Part shown: positions 1 through 9,557 of the stretch, one piece after another
Layout: each line of letters begins with the position of its first letter
Position numbering within the stretch: position 1 is the stretch's first letter
Assembly (NCBI RefSeq): GCF_900091495.1
Contig: NZ_LT607413.1
Location: 6,277,001-6,341,000 of the forward strand
DNA from: Micromonospora echinospora
Lineage (GTDB): Bacteria; Actinomycetota; Actinomycetes; Mycobacteriales; Micromonosporaceae
Length of the DNA stretch: 64,000 nucleotides
Reading direction: 5' to 3'
Position numbers and translations under genes: made by a program
The notes under the pieces: generated by a model
Databases searched by the model: none
Told to the model about the DNA's origin: nothing
What the model saw: the letters and a program-made list of their open reading frames with translations, nothing else

Positions 1-208
1 GGACGGACCGCCCGGTACCCGGCACGCCGACCGGGTCGGCGCGGCCCCCTCCGAGCCGCCGGCCACACCCGAAGGCGATGGGGCGGCACCGGTCGGCAGG
101 CCACCGACGTCCGGGCCCGGACACGCAGCACCGCATCGCCGCCGAGACGTTGCAGCCTTGACGGTCCAGCGGCTCGAAGAACCCCACCCGCAACTCCGAT
201 GACGACAC

Positions 209-249
209 GATCCCCGCAACCCCCTGAAACCCAGGGTGTTGCGGGGATC
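209..249 (-). terminator. Rho-independent-type hairpin after the small secreted protein gene
   Basis: A perfect 12-base inverted repeat (GATCCCCGCAAC at 209-220, GTTGCGGGGATC at 238-249) has a 17-base loop. It lies 33 bases past the stop codon of the minus-strand gene ending at 282. There is no T-run, which is common for actinobacterial terminators. Confidence 0.65.
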
Positions 250-281
250 GCTAGAACCTGCGGCGGCGGGGCGCTGGGTTG

Positions 282-566
282 TCAGCGGGTGCAGATGATC
301 TGCGCCGTCACAGAGTAGAGGCCCGGCCACGGCTGCGTCGTGTAGCTTCCGCCAGGGCTGCACTGCGTGCTCGGCTCGAACCCGTCCGCGCTGGCGAGGG
401 AACGCGCGTTTTCCTGGGCCTTGAACAGCGCGGTGAAGTAGTTGTTATTCATTCCGTTGCCGTAAAAGGTCTTGGTTTCGGCGGCGCCCGCCGGCCCGGA
501 GAGCAGAACGGACGCGGACACCGCCCCGGCCAACGCCGTGGCGACGATCCGACGAAGTGCAGGCAT
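282..566 (-). CDS. Small secreted protein of unknown function (paralogue at 14.3 kb)
   Basis: A 94-residue protein with a typical Sec signal peptide: basic start (MPALRR), an alanine/valine-rich core and a probable AxA cleavage after GPAGA. The mature part is about 65 residues, has an aromatic/Asn-rich stretch (TKTFYGNGMNNNYF) and two cysteines, one in QCSPGG and one three residues from the end, suggesting one disulfide. I chose the ATG at 566 because GGAG lies about 6 bases upstream; an in-frame upstream ATG at 626 would add 20 residues that hide the signal peptide. A close copy of the mature domain, lacking a signal peptide, lies at 14266-14460. I do not recognise the family. Export is inferred with good confidence; the function is not known. 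Confidence 0.8.
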   Translation of the reverse strand: MPALRRIVATALAGAVSASVLLSGPAGAAETKTFYGNGMNNNYFTALFKAQENARSLASADGFEPSTQCSPGGSYTTQPWPGLYSVTAQIICTR

Positions 567-821
567 GCGAACTCCAGTCTCTTCGATCCGAAGCCCGAGC
601 TTGACAGATGAATCGACGAACATCAACTACTGCACGAAGCGGCCCCGCCCTCCCGCCAGGGGAGAGTGGGGGCCGCTGAGGCTGGCCGGTATCGGAAGCA
701 CCGCGCTGGTGATCCTACCGGCGGCCGGCCAGCAGCCGCGCCACGGTCGCCGGGGCGTACACCTTCCCCCGGCCGATCGCGGTCACGACCAGCGGCGCGG
801 CCACCGCCCCGCTCCGGACGG

Positions 822-1246
822 CTACGCAGCAGGGACGACCTGCACGCGTTGGCGAAAGTACTACGCGCCTTCCCGCTGAGGCGGTCGGGTCCGTCACCGT
901 CGCGCACCCGACGCGGGTTGCCGTCGACGGACCGCCCGCCGCCGGCAAGACCACCCTCGCCGACGCCGTGCTGGTCTTCGACGGCGTCTTCCTCATGCGT
1001 CCGGGACTGATCGACCGGTGGGACCTGCGCATCTTCGTGTCGACTACGCTCGAGAAGACCGTGGATCGTGCCCTGGTCCGGGAGCGCCGGGTGTCATCCC
1101 GGGCCTACGTCGAACGGCGCTGGCGCGAGCGCTACTTCCCCGCCCATCGGTTCTACTTCGCTACGATCCGCCCGACCGATCAGTTCGACATCGTCGTGCG
1201 CAACGACGAGCCCCACCAGCCGCTCGGGGAGACCCATACCCACTGA
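822..1246 (+). pseudogene. Decayed uridine-kinase-like P-loop kinase
   Basis: The frame around 902-1246 reads a Walker A motif (VDGPPAAGKTT, about 926-955) followed within a few residues by a segment typical of the C-terminal half of actinobacterial uridine-kinase-like proteins (FDGVFLMRPGL, then a DLRIFV strand and an R-rich ERRWRERY segment). In intact relatives roughly 100 residues separate these parts, so the middle is deleted. A further piece resembling the N-terminus (DDLHALAKVLRAFPL, about 826-870) is in another frame, implying an indel near 870-880. No start codon and ribosome site lead into it. I read it as a non-functional remnant with one deletion and one frameshift. Confidence 0.65.
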
Positions 1247-1329
1247 CCGCACTCACACGGCGGATCCGGGTGCCGATCGCGCAGACGACGGTGATGCTGC
1301 GTCGGCGTCGCTGGCGACAACGCCATCGA

Positions 1330-4288
1330 TTATCCGACAACGCGCCGGACGACGGGGACGCCGGACGGACCAGGGCGGTCCTCTGGCCCCGGCGGCCGAC
1401 CGTCGGGGATCTCCGCCCCGGTCGTGCTGATCAGGTCAATGCCGTGCTGGGCTCGCAGGTGCTCGTCCCGGTCACCGGTCTCCGCCGCGATCCGCAGCGC
1501 GGCGGTGTACCGGGCGAGCGCGTCGCCCGGTCGGCCGACGGCCTGCATGACCTCACCGAGGGCGTTGAGGACGCTGGCCTCGCCGTACCGGTGCCCGGCG
1601 GCCCGGAACAGCGCCAACGCCTGCCCGAGATGCTCAACCGCCCGCCCGTACCAGGCCAGTCGGATCTCGACATCGCCCAGATTGGCCAGCGCGATCGCCT
1701 CCCCCACCGCGTCGCCGAGCGCGCCGAAGAGGGTGTACGCCTGCCGGTGGTACTCCGCAGCCGACTCGTGCCGGCCCAGGCTCTCCTCCACGCTGCCCAG
1801 ATTGGTCAGCGCGCCGGCCTCGCCGTACCGGTCGCCGATGGCCCGGAACAGCACGAGCGCCTGCCGCTGCTGCTGTGCGGCCGACTCGTGGCGCCCCAAC
1901 CGGTCATCAACGATGCCGAGGTTGGACAGCGTACGCGCGGTGCCGTACGAGTCGTCGGTCAGCTCGTGCAGCGCGAGGGCCTGACGCAGGTGGCCGGTGG
2001 CGCACTCGTACCCACCGAGCAACCGGTGCACCGCCCCCAGGTTCGTCAGCGCGTGGGCCCGCCCGGACAGGTCGTCGGCAGCGCGGGCGGCGTGCAGCGC
2101 GCGGGCATGGATGGTCAGCGCGTCCGAGTGGTGTCCGCTTTCGAGATAGCGGTACAGGGTCGCGGCCAGCCGCACGGTGTGCGCCGGCCGGCCGTGGTCG
2201 GCCGCGTAGCCGCTGATCGCAACGAGGGTGGGACGCTCGGCGTCCAGCCACGCGCGGGCCAGGGCCGGTTCGGCGAACACCGGCAGCGGCGTTCCGGCAG
2301 GGGCCGCGATCCGGGGGCGGTGGTGCCGCTCGGCGGGATACAGCACGTCCATCGCGGCGGCGGCGGTGGCCAGATAGTAGTCGAGCAGCCGGGACAGCGC
2401 CTCGGTCTGAGCCGCCTCGGGCTCCTCGGTCCGGGCCAGGTCGGCGGCGTAGACGCGCAGCAGTTCGTGCATCCCGTACCGGTCGCAGGCCGAAGTGCTG
2501 GACCAGGTGCGCGCGGGCGAGTTGGTCGAGCAGTTCGTCGGCACGGTCGAGCGGCGCGCCGGTGAGGGCGGCCACCGCGTATGTCTCGATCTCCGGACCG
2601 GGATGACGGCCGAGCAATCGGAAGGCGCGGGCGGTGTCGGCGGCCAGGTGCTGGTAGGACCAGGAGAAGACGGCGCGTACGGCGGCCCGGGGGTCGCCCC
2701 CGGCGTCCAGCAACCGCAGCCGCCGCCGCTGGTCGCCCAACTCGTCGACCAGGTCGGCCAACGCGATCAGGTTACGGCTGGCGGCCAGCGCCGCCGCCAC
2801 CCGCAGCGCCAGCGGGAGCTGGGCGCACAGCCCGGCCAGCGCCACGGCCGCTGCGGGCTGGGCGTTCGCCCGGGTTCCGATCAGCTCGTGCAGCAGCGTT
2901 ACCGCGTCGGGCAGCGGCAGCGCGTCCAGCACCAGCCGGCGGGCGCCGTGCAGAGCGACCAGCCCGGCTAGGCTGTCCCGGCTGGTCACCACGACCGCGC
3001 ACGACGGTGTTCCGGGTAGCAGCGGACGGACCTGCTCGACCGAGGCCGCGTTGTCCAGGATGAGCAGCATCCGCCGGCCGCTGATCTCGGTGCGGTACCG
3101 GGCGGCACGCTCATCCAGGTCGAGCGGGACGGCCTCGCCGGTGACCCCGAGGGCGTTGAGGAACCGGGCGAGGACGTCGCCCGGGGCCACCGGGCGATCC
3201 GGGTCGTAACCACGCAGGTTGACGTAGAGCTGCCCGTCGGGGAAGAGCTGACGGTCCCGGTGCGACCAGTGCACCGCGAGCGCCGTCTTGCCGACCCCCG
3301 CCATACCGGAGATGACGCAGATCCGGGTCGGGGTCCGGGCGGCCGACTCGGCGAAGACGCGGTCGAGTTCGGCCAGCTCGGTGCCCCGGCCGACGAAGCC
3401 GGGTACGTCCGCCGGTAGCTGGCTGGGCACCGGCCGGGGAGGGTCGGCGGCCAGTACGGTGGCCGCTGGTGGCTCGCTTTCGACCACACCGCCGGGCGTG
3501 GGTGCGCCGGGCGTCGGCGGTTCGTCGTTCAGCAGGGCGCGGTGCGCCGCGGCGAGTTCGGTCCCGGGATCGACGCCGAGTTCATCGACCAGCCGCCGAC
3601 GGATTGCGTGGTACGCGGCGAAGGCTCGCGCCTGCTGGCCCGCAGCCCGGTAGGCGCGGATCAGGCGAGCCTGCACCGCTTCGTCCAGCGGATGGTTCGC
3701 CGCCGCCTCCTCCAGCATGGGCAGTACGTCGATCGGTGTGCCGGCCGAGATCATCAAATCGGCGTACCGACGCAGCGCGGACCGCTGCTCCCCGAGCAGC
3801 CCGATCACCTTGGGATGGCTGGCCAGCGCCGGCACGTCGGTCAGCGGGGCGCCGCGCCACAGCTGGAGCGCCTGATGGAGCAGGCTCGACGCGGAATGCC
3901 CCGTACCGTCGTGGATCAGGTCGCCCGCAGCGGCGGTCAGCTCGCGGAACCGCTGTACGTCGACGTCGGCGACGCGTAGCGCGTACCCGTCGCCGACGGA
4001 AGGAAGCAGGTCGGAGCGGCTGTGTGGCGGCCGTCCGGGTTCCAGCAGCCGGCGTAGGTGCTTCACGTGGGTCTGGATGATGTTGATGGCGCTGGGCGGT
4101 GGCCGGTCCCGCCAGAGCGTCTGCACGATCTCGGCTCTCGGCAGCGGTTGCGCCCCGGCGAGGGCGAGCAGCCCGAGCACGGCCCGCCGGCCGGTGGGTC
4201 CGAGGTCGACTTCGGCGCCGTCACGCCATGCGCGTACGGCGCCGAGAACTTGGATCCGCACGGCGCCACCACCGGCCATGTCCGCCAA
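1330..4288 (-). pseudogene. SARP/AfsR-type transcriptional regulator (BTAD, NB-ARC, TPR) split by one frameshift
   Basis: Read from 4288, the protein has an OmpR-like winged helix (about residues 10-100), a bacterial transcriptional activator domain (about 100-245), a linker, an NB-ARC ATPase with P-loop GMAGVGKT near residue 330 and a Walker B-like LLILDN segment. The frame breaks near 2484-2493, just before the normally conserved RYxMHxLLRxYA segment, which continues in the next frame through a TPR array to the stop at 1330. Joined, it would be about 985 residues, the usual AfsR-like size. A single extra base (or two missing) explains the break, so sequencing error and recent inactivation are both possible. 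Such proteins usually activate secondary-metabolite genes, but no biosynthetic cluster adjoins it. The start could also be the ATG at 4279. Confidence 0.85.
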
Positions 4289-4417
4289 TATTCCACACCG
4301 GCCACGAGCGCATCAAGGGCTACGATTACGCAACGGTGATGGCCCGATCACCGCCTGCAACGGTGACCGGGCTGCCCCACCGGCCGGGCCGGCGGGAGCG
4401 GCGCGTAGACGTGACCG

Positions 4418-5062
4418 TCAGGCGACGCCCCAGTTCCACGAGTAGTAGTAGTCGCCGTAGAAGGTGATGTCACTCCACGGGTACCAGTTGGCGTAGCAGC
4501 CGTACTTGACGACGCACTGCTCAAGGTGCCGCTGCATATGCGAGAAGGCCTGGTATGCCGGGACGGGGCTGGCGTGGCTTTCCAGGTTCCGGACGTAGAT
4601 GGTCACGTCGGCGTAGTCCATCTGGTCGTACCGGCTCGTCCAGCTGGTGACGTTGGCGCCGTCCATGCAGGCCTCGGCGCGGTGCTTCCACTTGAACAGG
4701 TCGAAGCCGAGGATCGTTTCGACGGTGATGGTCACCGCGACCCAGCCGCACAGTCCGTTGGGCGAGACCGGACCGGCGGGTTTCAACCCGCTCCCGTCCT
4801 CGACCAGGTTGGGACTGAACGTCTTGGTGATGGTGGTACGGCTCGGGTCGGCGACCACCCGGGCGAGTTCGGGATAGCGCTTGATGAGCGCGATGTCGGC
4901 CGCCGAGTGCTTGTTGGCGGCGATCTTCGCGAGTGCTGCGGCGACTGCGGGATTGGCTTTGTCGGCGGGGCTGGCGGTGGCCGGGGCCCCCACGAACACC
5001 GTCAGCAGCGCCATCGCCACCGCCACGAGCGCAAATCTTGTTCGGTGCCTGGCAAACATCAT
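4418..5062 (-). CDS. Secreted aromatic-rich protein of unknown function
   Basis: A 214-residue protein with a clear signal peptide (basic start, hydrophobic core, cleavage likely after ATA at about residue 30). The middle is alanine/lysine-rich and probably helical. The C-terminal half is rich in Tyr and Trp and has four cysteines, consistent with two disulfides. The start at 5062 is preceded by an excellent ribosome site (GAGGAGG, about 6 bases away); the next codon is also ATG. It stands alone. I do not recognise the family; secretion is well supported, function is not. Confidence 0.8.
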   Translation of the reverse strand: MMFARHRTRFALVAVAMALLTVFVGAPATASPADKANPAVAAALAKIAANKHSAADIALIKRYPELARVVADPSRTTITKTFSPNLVEDGSGLKPAGPVSPNGLCGWVAVTITVETILGFDLFKWKHRAEACMDGANVTSWTSRYDQMDYADVTIYVRNLESHASPVPAYQAFSHMQRHLEQCVVKYGCYANWYPWSDITFYGDYYYSWNWGVA

Positions 5063-5404
5063 CCGTGCCTCCTCTGGGTAAGCGTGAGGCGGACGTTAGG
5101 CACTGCGGCTGGATTGCAATTGAATTGGCGTTGGATTTCGCTTGGACCGGGCTGCCCGGCGGGCTTCTGGTCTGCCACAGCGGCTCTTCGCGGGCCCTGA
5201 CAGACGCTTGTGGAAGCGGCCGGGCCGCCATCAGCGGGACGCTCCATCGCCTCATCCGAGGCGAAACCGCCACCCGTCAACGACGCCGCACCCTCGACAC
5301 ACCCGACTGACTCACACGTGAAACATCCTCTCGCTGTCAGCCGAGCTTCACCCAGGGCCGGTTCAGGTGGGCGGTGGCCAGTGTGGTCGGCTGGGTCCTG
5401 GCCT
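5063..5404. other. Intergenic stretch without a recognisable gene
   Basis: This stretch holds the ribosome site and presumably the promoter of the minus-strand secreted protein, then sequence leading into the AraC remnant. An open frame continues upstream of the AraC remnant from 5210, but its residues show no AraC N-terminal features. I see no gene. Confidence 0.5.
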
Positions 5405-5680
5405 CTGGCACAGCGGTTCAAGGAGCTCATCGGAGTCACGCCGAAGCGGCTGGCCCGCACCTACCGCTTCGCCGCCACCGTGTTCGCGATCAACCCCGCC
5501 GGGCCGATCGACTGGGGCGACCTCGCCGGTGACGCAGGCTACTTCGACCAGGCCCACTTCGGTCACGAGTTCCGGGCGTTCACCGGGCTCACGCCGACCC
5601 GGTATGTCGAAGTCCGGCGGCGGTTCCTGCGCGAACATCCCGGCCACGTGCTGGACGGCTGGCCGCTGCCGGCCGATTGA
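5405..5680 (+). pseudogene. C-terminal remnant of an AraC-family regulator
   Basis: About 91 residues match the second half of an AraC DNA-binding domain: QRFKELIGVTPKRL at the end of the first helix-turn-helix, then the second helix-turn-helix with the diagnostic YFDQAHFGHEF and FTGLTPTRY segments. The sensor domain and first half of the binding domain are missing, and no start codon with a ribosome site precedes the conserved part. The insertion sequence that begins at 5688 lies 8 bases after its stop codon but did not cause the N-terminal loss. Confidence 0.75.
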
Positions 5681-5835
5681 TTTCTTAGAGGCCGGTTCGA
5701 GGGCTTTTGATTTGATCTATGCTTTGCGTCCGGTTGAGGGTCCTTCAGCGGGTTCGCCACGGATAGCGGTCTCTCGATGTCGGGGAATGTGAATCCTGGT
5801 CGTGACCGTCGGGCGGTAGTGGCGTTAGGCCGTTC

Positions 5836-6666
5836 ATGGGTGATCGGAAGCCGTACCCCAGCGATGTCACCGACGCGCAGTGGGCGTTGATCGGGCCGTT
5901 CCTGCGGGCGTGGAAGGCCAAGCGGGTCTCGGTGTCGGGGCATCAGGGTGACTACGACCTGCGGGAGATCGTGAACGCGATCCTCTACCAGAACCGGACC
6001 GGCTGTCAGTGGGCGTACCTGCCGCACGACCTGCCGCCGAAGTCCGCGACCTACTACTACTTCGCCCTGTGGCGGGACGACGGCACCGACCAGGCGATCC
6101 ATGATCTGCTGCGCTGCCAGGCCAGGGAGAAGGCCGGCCGGACCGAGGATCCGACCGCGGTCGTGTTGGACAGCCAGTCGGTCCGGGCGGCGAACCATGT
6201 CCCGGCCGCCACGACCGGCAAGGACGCCGGCAAGAAGGTGTCCGGCCGCAAGCGCGCCCTGGCCGTGGACACCCTCGGTCTGGTCATCGCGGTCGTGGTG
6301 ACCGCCGCCTCGGTCACCGACAACGCCATCGGCATCCGACTGCTCGACACAGTCGTCGAGCGCGCCCCGACGGTCACCCGGGCGTGGGTCGACGCCGGGT
6401 TCAAGCAGGACCTCGCGCTGCACGGCGCCGTCCTCGGGATCGACGTCGAGGTCGTCAAACGATCCGACACCCGACCCGGGTTCGTGCCAGTACGCAAGCG
6501 GTGGATCGTCGAGCAGACCTACGGCACGTTGATGCTGCACCGCCGGCTCGTGCGCGAGTACGAGAGCCGCCCAGAATCGGCCGTGTCACGAACGTTGTGG
6601 GCGTCGATGGTCACCATCGTGCGCCGGCTGACCGGCACCAGCACACCGTCCTGGCGACACCGGTGA
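5836..6666 (+). CDS. IS5-family DDE transposase
   Basis: A 276-residue transposase. An N-terminal DUF4096-like region (SDVTDAQWALIGPFL, then a CQWAYLPHDLPP segment) precedes an RNase H-like catalytic domain. The catalytic triad is visible: D112 in LDSQS, D186 in WVDAGF and E226 in IVEQTYG. A GKKVSGRKR segment typical of the family lies between the two aspartates. No frame breaks are seen, so it is probably active. Its stop codon overlaps the GTG start of the downstream passenger ORF. Confidence 0.93.
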   Translation: MGDRKPYPSDVTDAQWALIGPFLRAWKAKRVSVSGHQGDYDLREIVNAILYQNRTGCQWAYLPHDLPPKSATYYYFALWRDDGTDQAIHDLLRCQAREKAGRTEDPTAVVLDSQSVRAANHVPAATTGKDAGKKVSGRKRALAVDTLGLVIAVVVTAASVTDNAIGIRLLDTVVERAPTVTRAWVDAGFKQDLALHGAVLGIDVEVVKRSDTRPGFVPVRKRWIVEQTYGTLMLHRRLVREYESRPESAVSRTLWASMVTIVRRLTGTSTPSWRHR

Positions 6667-7070
6667 ACCTCGCCGTAATCCTCGACCTGATCACCGCACG
6701 CGAAGCCACCGCCGATCAGGCCGCCGACCGGCTACGCGAGCAGATCACCGCCCTCACCGCCGACCTCGCCCGCATCGAGGGCGAGCTGGCTGACCTGAAG
6801 GTCACCCGCACCACGCTGCGCATCCTCACCGCCGCCGAGTTCACCGCCGATGACCCGACGATAGCCAGCGCCCCCTACCAGCAGATCCTGACGGTCCTCG
6901 ACACCACGACCACCGGCATGCGGGCCAAGGACATCTGCCTCGCCCTCGGCGTCGACCCCATCCCGAAACACGTCGAGAGCGCCCGCGCGAAGCTCAAACG
7001 CATGGTCAAGCATCACGTCCTGACCGAGAACCAACCCGGAGTGTTCACCCTCACCCCGAAACGGACCTAA
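6663..7070 (+). CDS. IS-encoded passenger protein (coiled coil plus predicted winged helix)
   Basis: A 135-residue protein inside the insertion sequence. The GTG start overlaps the transposase stop (GTGA), so translation is probably coupled. Residues about 15-55 are a heptad-like run of Leu/Ile/Ala that should form a coiled coil. The C-terminal 60 residues look like a small winged helix (GMRAKDICLALGV, then KLKRMVKHHVL and a GVFTLTP wing). A DNA-binding helper or regulator of transposition is plausible by structure only. Confidence 0.7.
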   Translation: MNLAVILDLITAREATADQAADRLREQITALTADLARIEGELADLKVTRTTLRILTAAEFTADDPTIASAPYQQILTVLDTTTTGMRAKDICLALGVDPIPKHVESARAKLKRMVKHHVLTENQPGVFTLTPKRT

Positions 7071-7148
7071 CCTAACGAACCGGCCTCTTACAAGAGCGAC
7101 AGCTGACGACACGCTAATTTAGGGAAATCCAAAGCAGAGGAGAGCCCT

Positions 7149-7730
7149 GTGGGCAAGGTGGTCATGTACAGCTCGGTGTCGGTGGACGGCTTCGTCGCGG
7201 ACGAGAGTGACCAGCCCGGACCGCTGTTCGACTGGTTGTCCAACGGTGACGTCCCGTTGGACGAGAGCGGCGAGCTGAAGGTGTCGCAGACGTCCTACGA
7301 CTACACCCGGCCGTACTGGAACCAGATCGGAGTCACGATCGTCGGTCGCCACGTCTTCGACATGACGGACGGCTGGGACGGGAAGCCGCCGGGCGGAATC
7401 GACCACGTGGTCGTCGTGACGCACCGGCCGGAGCCCGAGGGCTGGAACCCCGAGGCACCGTTCCACTTCGTCGACGGCGTCGAGGCAGCCGTGGCCAAAG
7501 CGCAGGAGCTTGCGGGTGACCGCATGGTCGAGGTCGCCGCTGGCGACGTCGGTGGCCAGGTGCTTGCCGCGGGCCTGGTCGACGAGGTGCGCATGGACGT
7601 CGTACCCGTGGTGTTCGGGTCCGGCAAGCGCTACTTCGGGTCGGTCCACGCGCAGCACCTGCTGGAGGATCCTGACGTGGTGATTCACGGCAACCGGGTG
7701 CTTCACCTGCGCTATCGAGTGCGCCGTTGA
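7149..7730 (+). CDS. Dihydrofolate reductase/RibD C-terminal-fold oxidoreductase
   Basis: A 193-residue single-domain protein of the RibD C-terminal/DHFR-like family. It has the N-terminal strand and loop SSVSVDGFVAD, the central VGRHVFD and later GDVGGQVLAAGLVDEV, which forms the nucleotide-binding turn and following helix. These usually bind NADPH; physiological substrates are mostly unknown. The GTG start at 7149 has GAGGAG about 9 bases upstream. It begins 61 bases beyond the right end of the IS5 element. A more distant family member lies at 44891-45490. Confidence 0.85.
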   Translation: MGKVVMYSSVSVDGFVADESDQPGPLFDWLSNGDVPLDESGELKVSQTSYDYTRPYWNQIGVTIVGRHVFDMTDGWDGKPPGGIDHVVVVTHRPEPEGWNPEAPFHFVDGVEAAVAKAQELAGDRMVEVAAGDVGGQVLAAGLVDEVRMDVVPVVFGSGKRYFGSVHAQHLLEDPDVVIHGNRVLHLRYRVRR

Positions 7731-7928
7731 TCGATTTGAGCGGGTACGCGAAGAAGCGTACTGCGAACGGTGACACAAGATCGGGCCTCCGGCTGCGTTT
7801 GCGCATCGCTGTCCCTGGTCGGGCAGCCGACGCCGATCCTCCCCGGCACCTCACCTGCGGCAATTTCAACTCAAGACAGGGATGCCGGTTTCCGTCGTAT
7901 CTTGACCGATCCCAGGAAGAGCGGCTCG

Positions 7929-8760
7929 TCACCAATGCAGGGTGCAGTCGGGTCCGATTCCGCCTGCCTCGACTAGGGATCGGGCAATGTAGTTGGTGAG
8001 GTTGCGGAAGCCGAGGGCGGAGCCGCGCAGGTGCTTCAGGCGGCCGTTGACCGCTTCGGTTGGACCGTTGCTGGTGCCGGCCGGTCGAAGTAGGCCAGTA
8101 CGCCAGCGGCTCGCTTGCTCAGGATGCGGCCGAGCTTGGCGATCTCGACCAGCGGCCTGGGGACGCCGGCGCTGAGCGACTCGTGCAGGGCTCGCCGGGC
8201 ACGGTAGAGCGGGTCGTTCTTACGGCCGCGGCGGCCGCGGGTGGTCTGCTGAACGCGGCGGCGGCAGTCGTTGAGGGCATCGCCGGCAAGGCGCACCACG
8301 TGGACGGGGTCCATCACCGCGACCACGTTGGGGATCTCCTCAGCGGCGGCGGTCTTGAAGCCGGTGAACCCGCCCATCGCGACGACCTCCACGGCCTCGC
8401 GCCACGCCTGAGGGCGCTGGATAAGCCCGGGTCGAACACGGCCTTGGAGCGGCCCGGGATCATGTCCAGCAGTCTCGCTGGACCCGTACCGGCGCGCACC
8501 GGCGTGAGGTCGATGATCACGGTGACGTGCTTGCCCCCGCGGCGGGTAGGGTGCCAGTCGTCGGTGCCGTCATCAGCCTCCAGGATCCAGCACGCCAGGC
8601 TCGCGCGATCGGGCTCCAGACGCTGGCCGACCACGGCCAGGCCGAGCTCATCCAGGCGGCAGAACGGAGTCAGGTCAGGGCAGCCCAAGGCAGTGTCAGG
8701 CACGTCGACGTCTTCCAGATGGGCGGTGTAGGAACCTCCATCCTCGGAAGACCTCGACAC
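7929..8760 (-). pseudogene. ISL3-family transposase relic, several frameshifts
   Basis: Three overlapping minus-strand frames together reproduce the core of an ISL3 transposase. About 8400-8560 reads the VIIDLTPVRAGTGPARLLDM region, about 8040-8395 reads the catalytic core (VVAMGGFTGFK, PNVVAVMDPVHVVRLAGDAL), and 7929-8085 reads the C-terminal TSNGPTEAVNGRLKHLRG part with the catalytic Glu and a stop at 7929. The first catalytic Asp is replaced by Gly in VVAMGG. At least two frame changes are needed. The element is dead. Confidence 0.8.
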
Positions 8761-9107
8761 CTACCCCGGGACCGACGCGCCAGCCACCATCCAACCAGCG
8801 ACTACACCCTCAACTGTGAAGATTCGCTGATGCCATGGCCCTTCCTACACGGCCAGCGAAGACCGGCAAGGTCGAGCGCGAAGTCTGCGCCGCATGCCGA
8901 GAGCCATCCGGATGTGCCGCAGACCATGCGCTGCGGATCGCTGGTGGCCGTTACGCTCGGTACCTTGGTGCGGGCGAGCCGGCCCACCCTTCGGTGCTCC
9001 CTCGTGACAAGCTGCGCGTCCACATGGTTACGACCATCCCAGGCCGGCCTGGTATTGGGAACGCCTACCGTGGCAGATACATGATCGATACGACGGGAGC
9101 ACGATTC
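8761..9107. other. Stretch without a gene, probably including the outer end of the ISL3 relic
   Basis: A segment near 8803-8832 (TACACCCTCAACTGTGAAGA) resembles terminal sequences I associate with actinobacterial ISL3 elements, so the outer end of the relic may lie here. I see no partner repeat at the other side. The remainder to 9107 holds only the ribosome site of the following gene. Confidence 0.4.
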
Positions 9108-9548
9108 ATGCCGCATGTACGACGCTTCGACCACGTCGGCATCACGGTCGCAGATCTCGATGCCGTGACCGCCTTCTTCGTGGCGCTCGGCTTAAAGGTC
9201 GAGGGCAGAGCGTTCGTCGAGGGCGAGTTCCTGGAGACGGTCTGCGGCATTCCCGACTCCCGCACCGAGATCGTCATGCTGAAGTCGCCCGGAGATGGCG
9301 CCCGCCTGGAGCTCGCGAGATTCGTGCGACCGGAGTCCGTGCCGGGCTCGCCGGCCGCCATGGCAAACGAGCTGGGATTGCGTAACGTCTCCTTCGAGGT
9401 CAACGACTTGCAGGCCGCTGTCGATTGGGCAGCCAGCGAGGGCTACGGACTGGTCGGTGGCATCGGTGAGTACGAGGGTGGTTGGCGGATGGCTTACGTC
9501 CGGGGGCCGGAAGGGATCATCGTCTCGCTCGCCGAGCGCATCGGCTGA
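9108..9548 (+). CDS. VOC (glyoxalase/dioxygenase-fold) protein
   Basis: A 146-residue VOC protein. The first beta-alpha-beta module starts with RRFDHVGITVADLDAVTAFF and the second with LRNVSFEVNDLQAAVDWA, ending in YVRGPEGIIVSLAE. His in FDHVGI and Glu residues at module ends are at the usual metal-ligand positions. I chose ATG 9108 because GGGAG sits 9 bases upstream and the sequence then enters the fold directly; in-frame ATG 9081 lacks this spacing. Members include lyases, dioxygenases and antibiotic-binding proteins, so the reaction cannot be assigned. Confidence 0.82.
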   Translation: MPHVRRFDHVGITVADLDAVTAFFVALGLKVEGRAFVEGEFLETVCGIPDSRTEIVMLKSPGDGARLELARFVRPESVPGSPAAMANELGLRNVSFEVNDLQAAVDWAASEGYGLVGGIGEYEGGWRMAYVRGPEGIIVSLAERIG

Positions 9549-9557
9549 GCCTCGCAA

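Larger units (their letters stand above)
5688..7087 (+). mobile_element. Complete IS5-family insertion sequence (IS427-like) with a passenger gene
   Basis: The element is 1400 bp. Its ends are a perfect 12-base inverted repeat, GAGGCCGGTTCG (5688-5699) and CGAACCGGCCTC (7076-7087), flanked on both sides by TTA (5685-5687 and 7088-7090). TTA fits the short TNA-type target duplication reported for this IS5 subgroup. It carries an intact DDE transposase and a second, translationally coupled ORF. Intact ends, target duplication and reading frames suggest a recent insertion. Confidence 0.88.

Noticed and set aside
2484..2493. Programmed frameshift in the SARP regulator
   Set aside because: I see no slippery heptamer or downstream pseudoknot, and the family is not known for recoding. 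Error or decay is more likely.
1018..2565. 515-codon plus-strand open frame
   Set aside because: It is antisense to the TPR part of the SARP regulator and has shadow composition.
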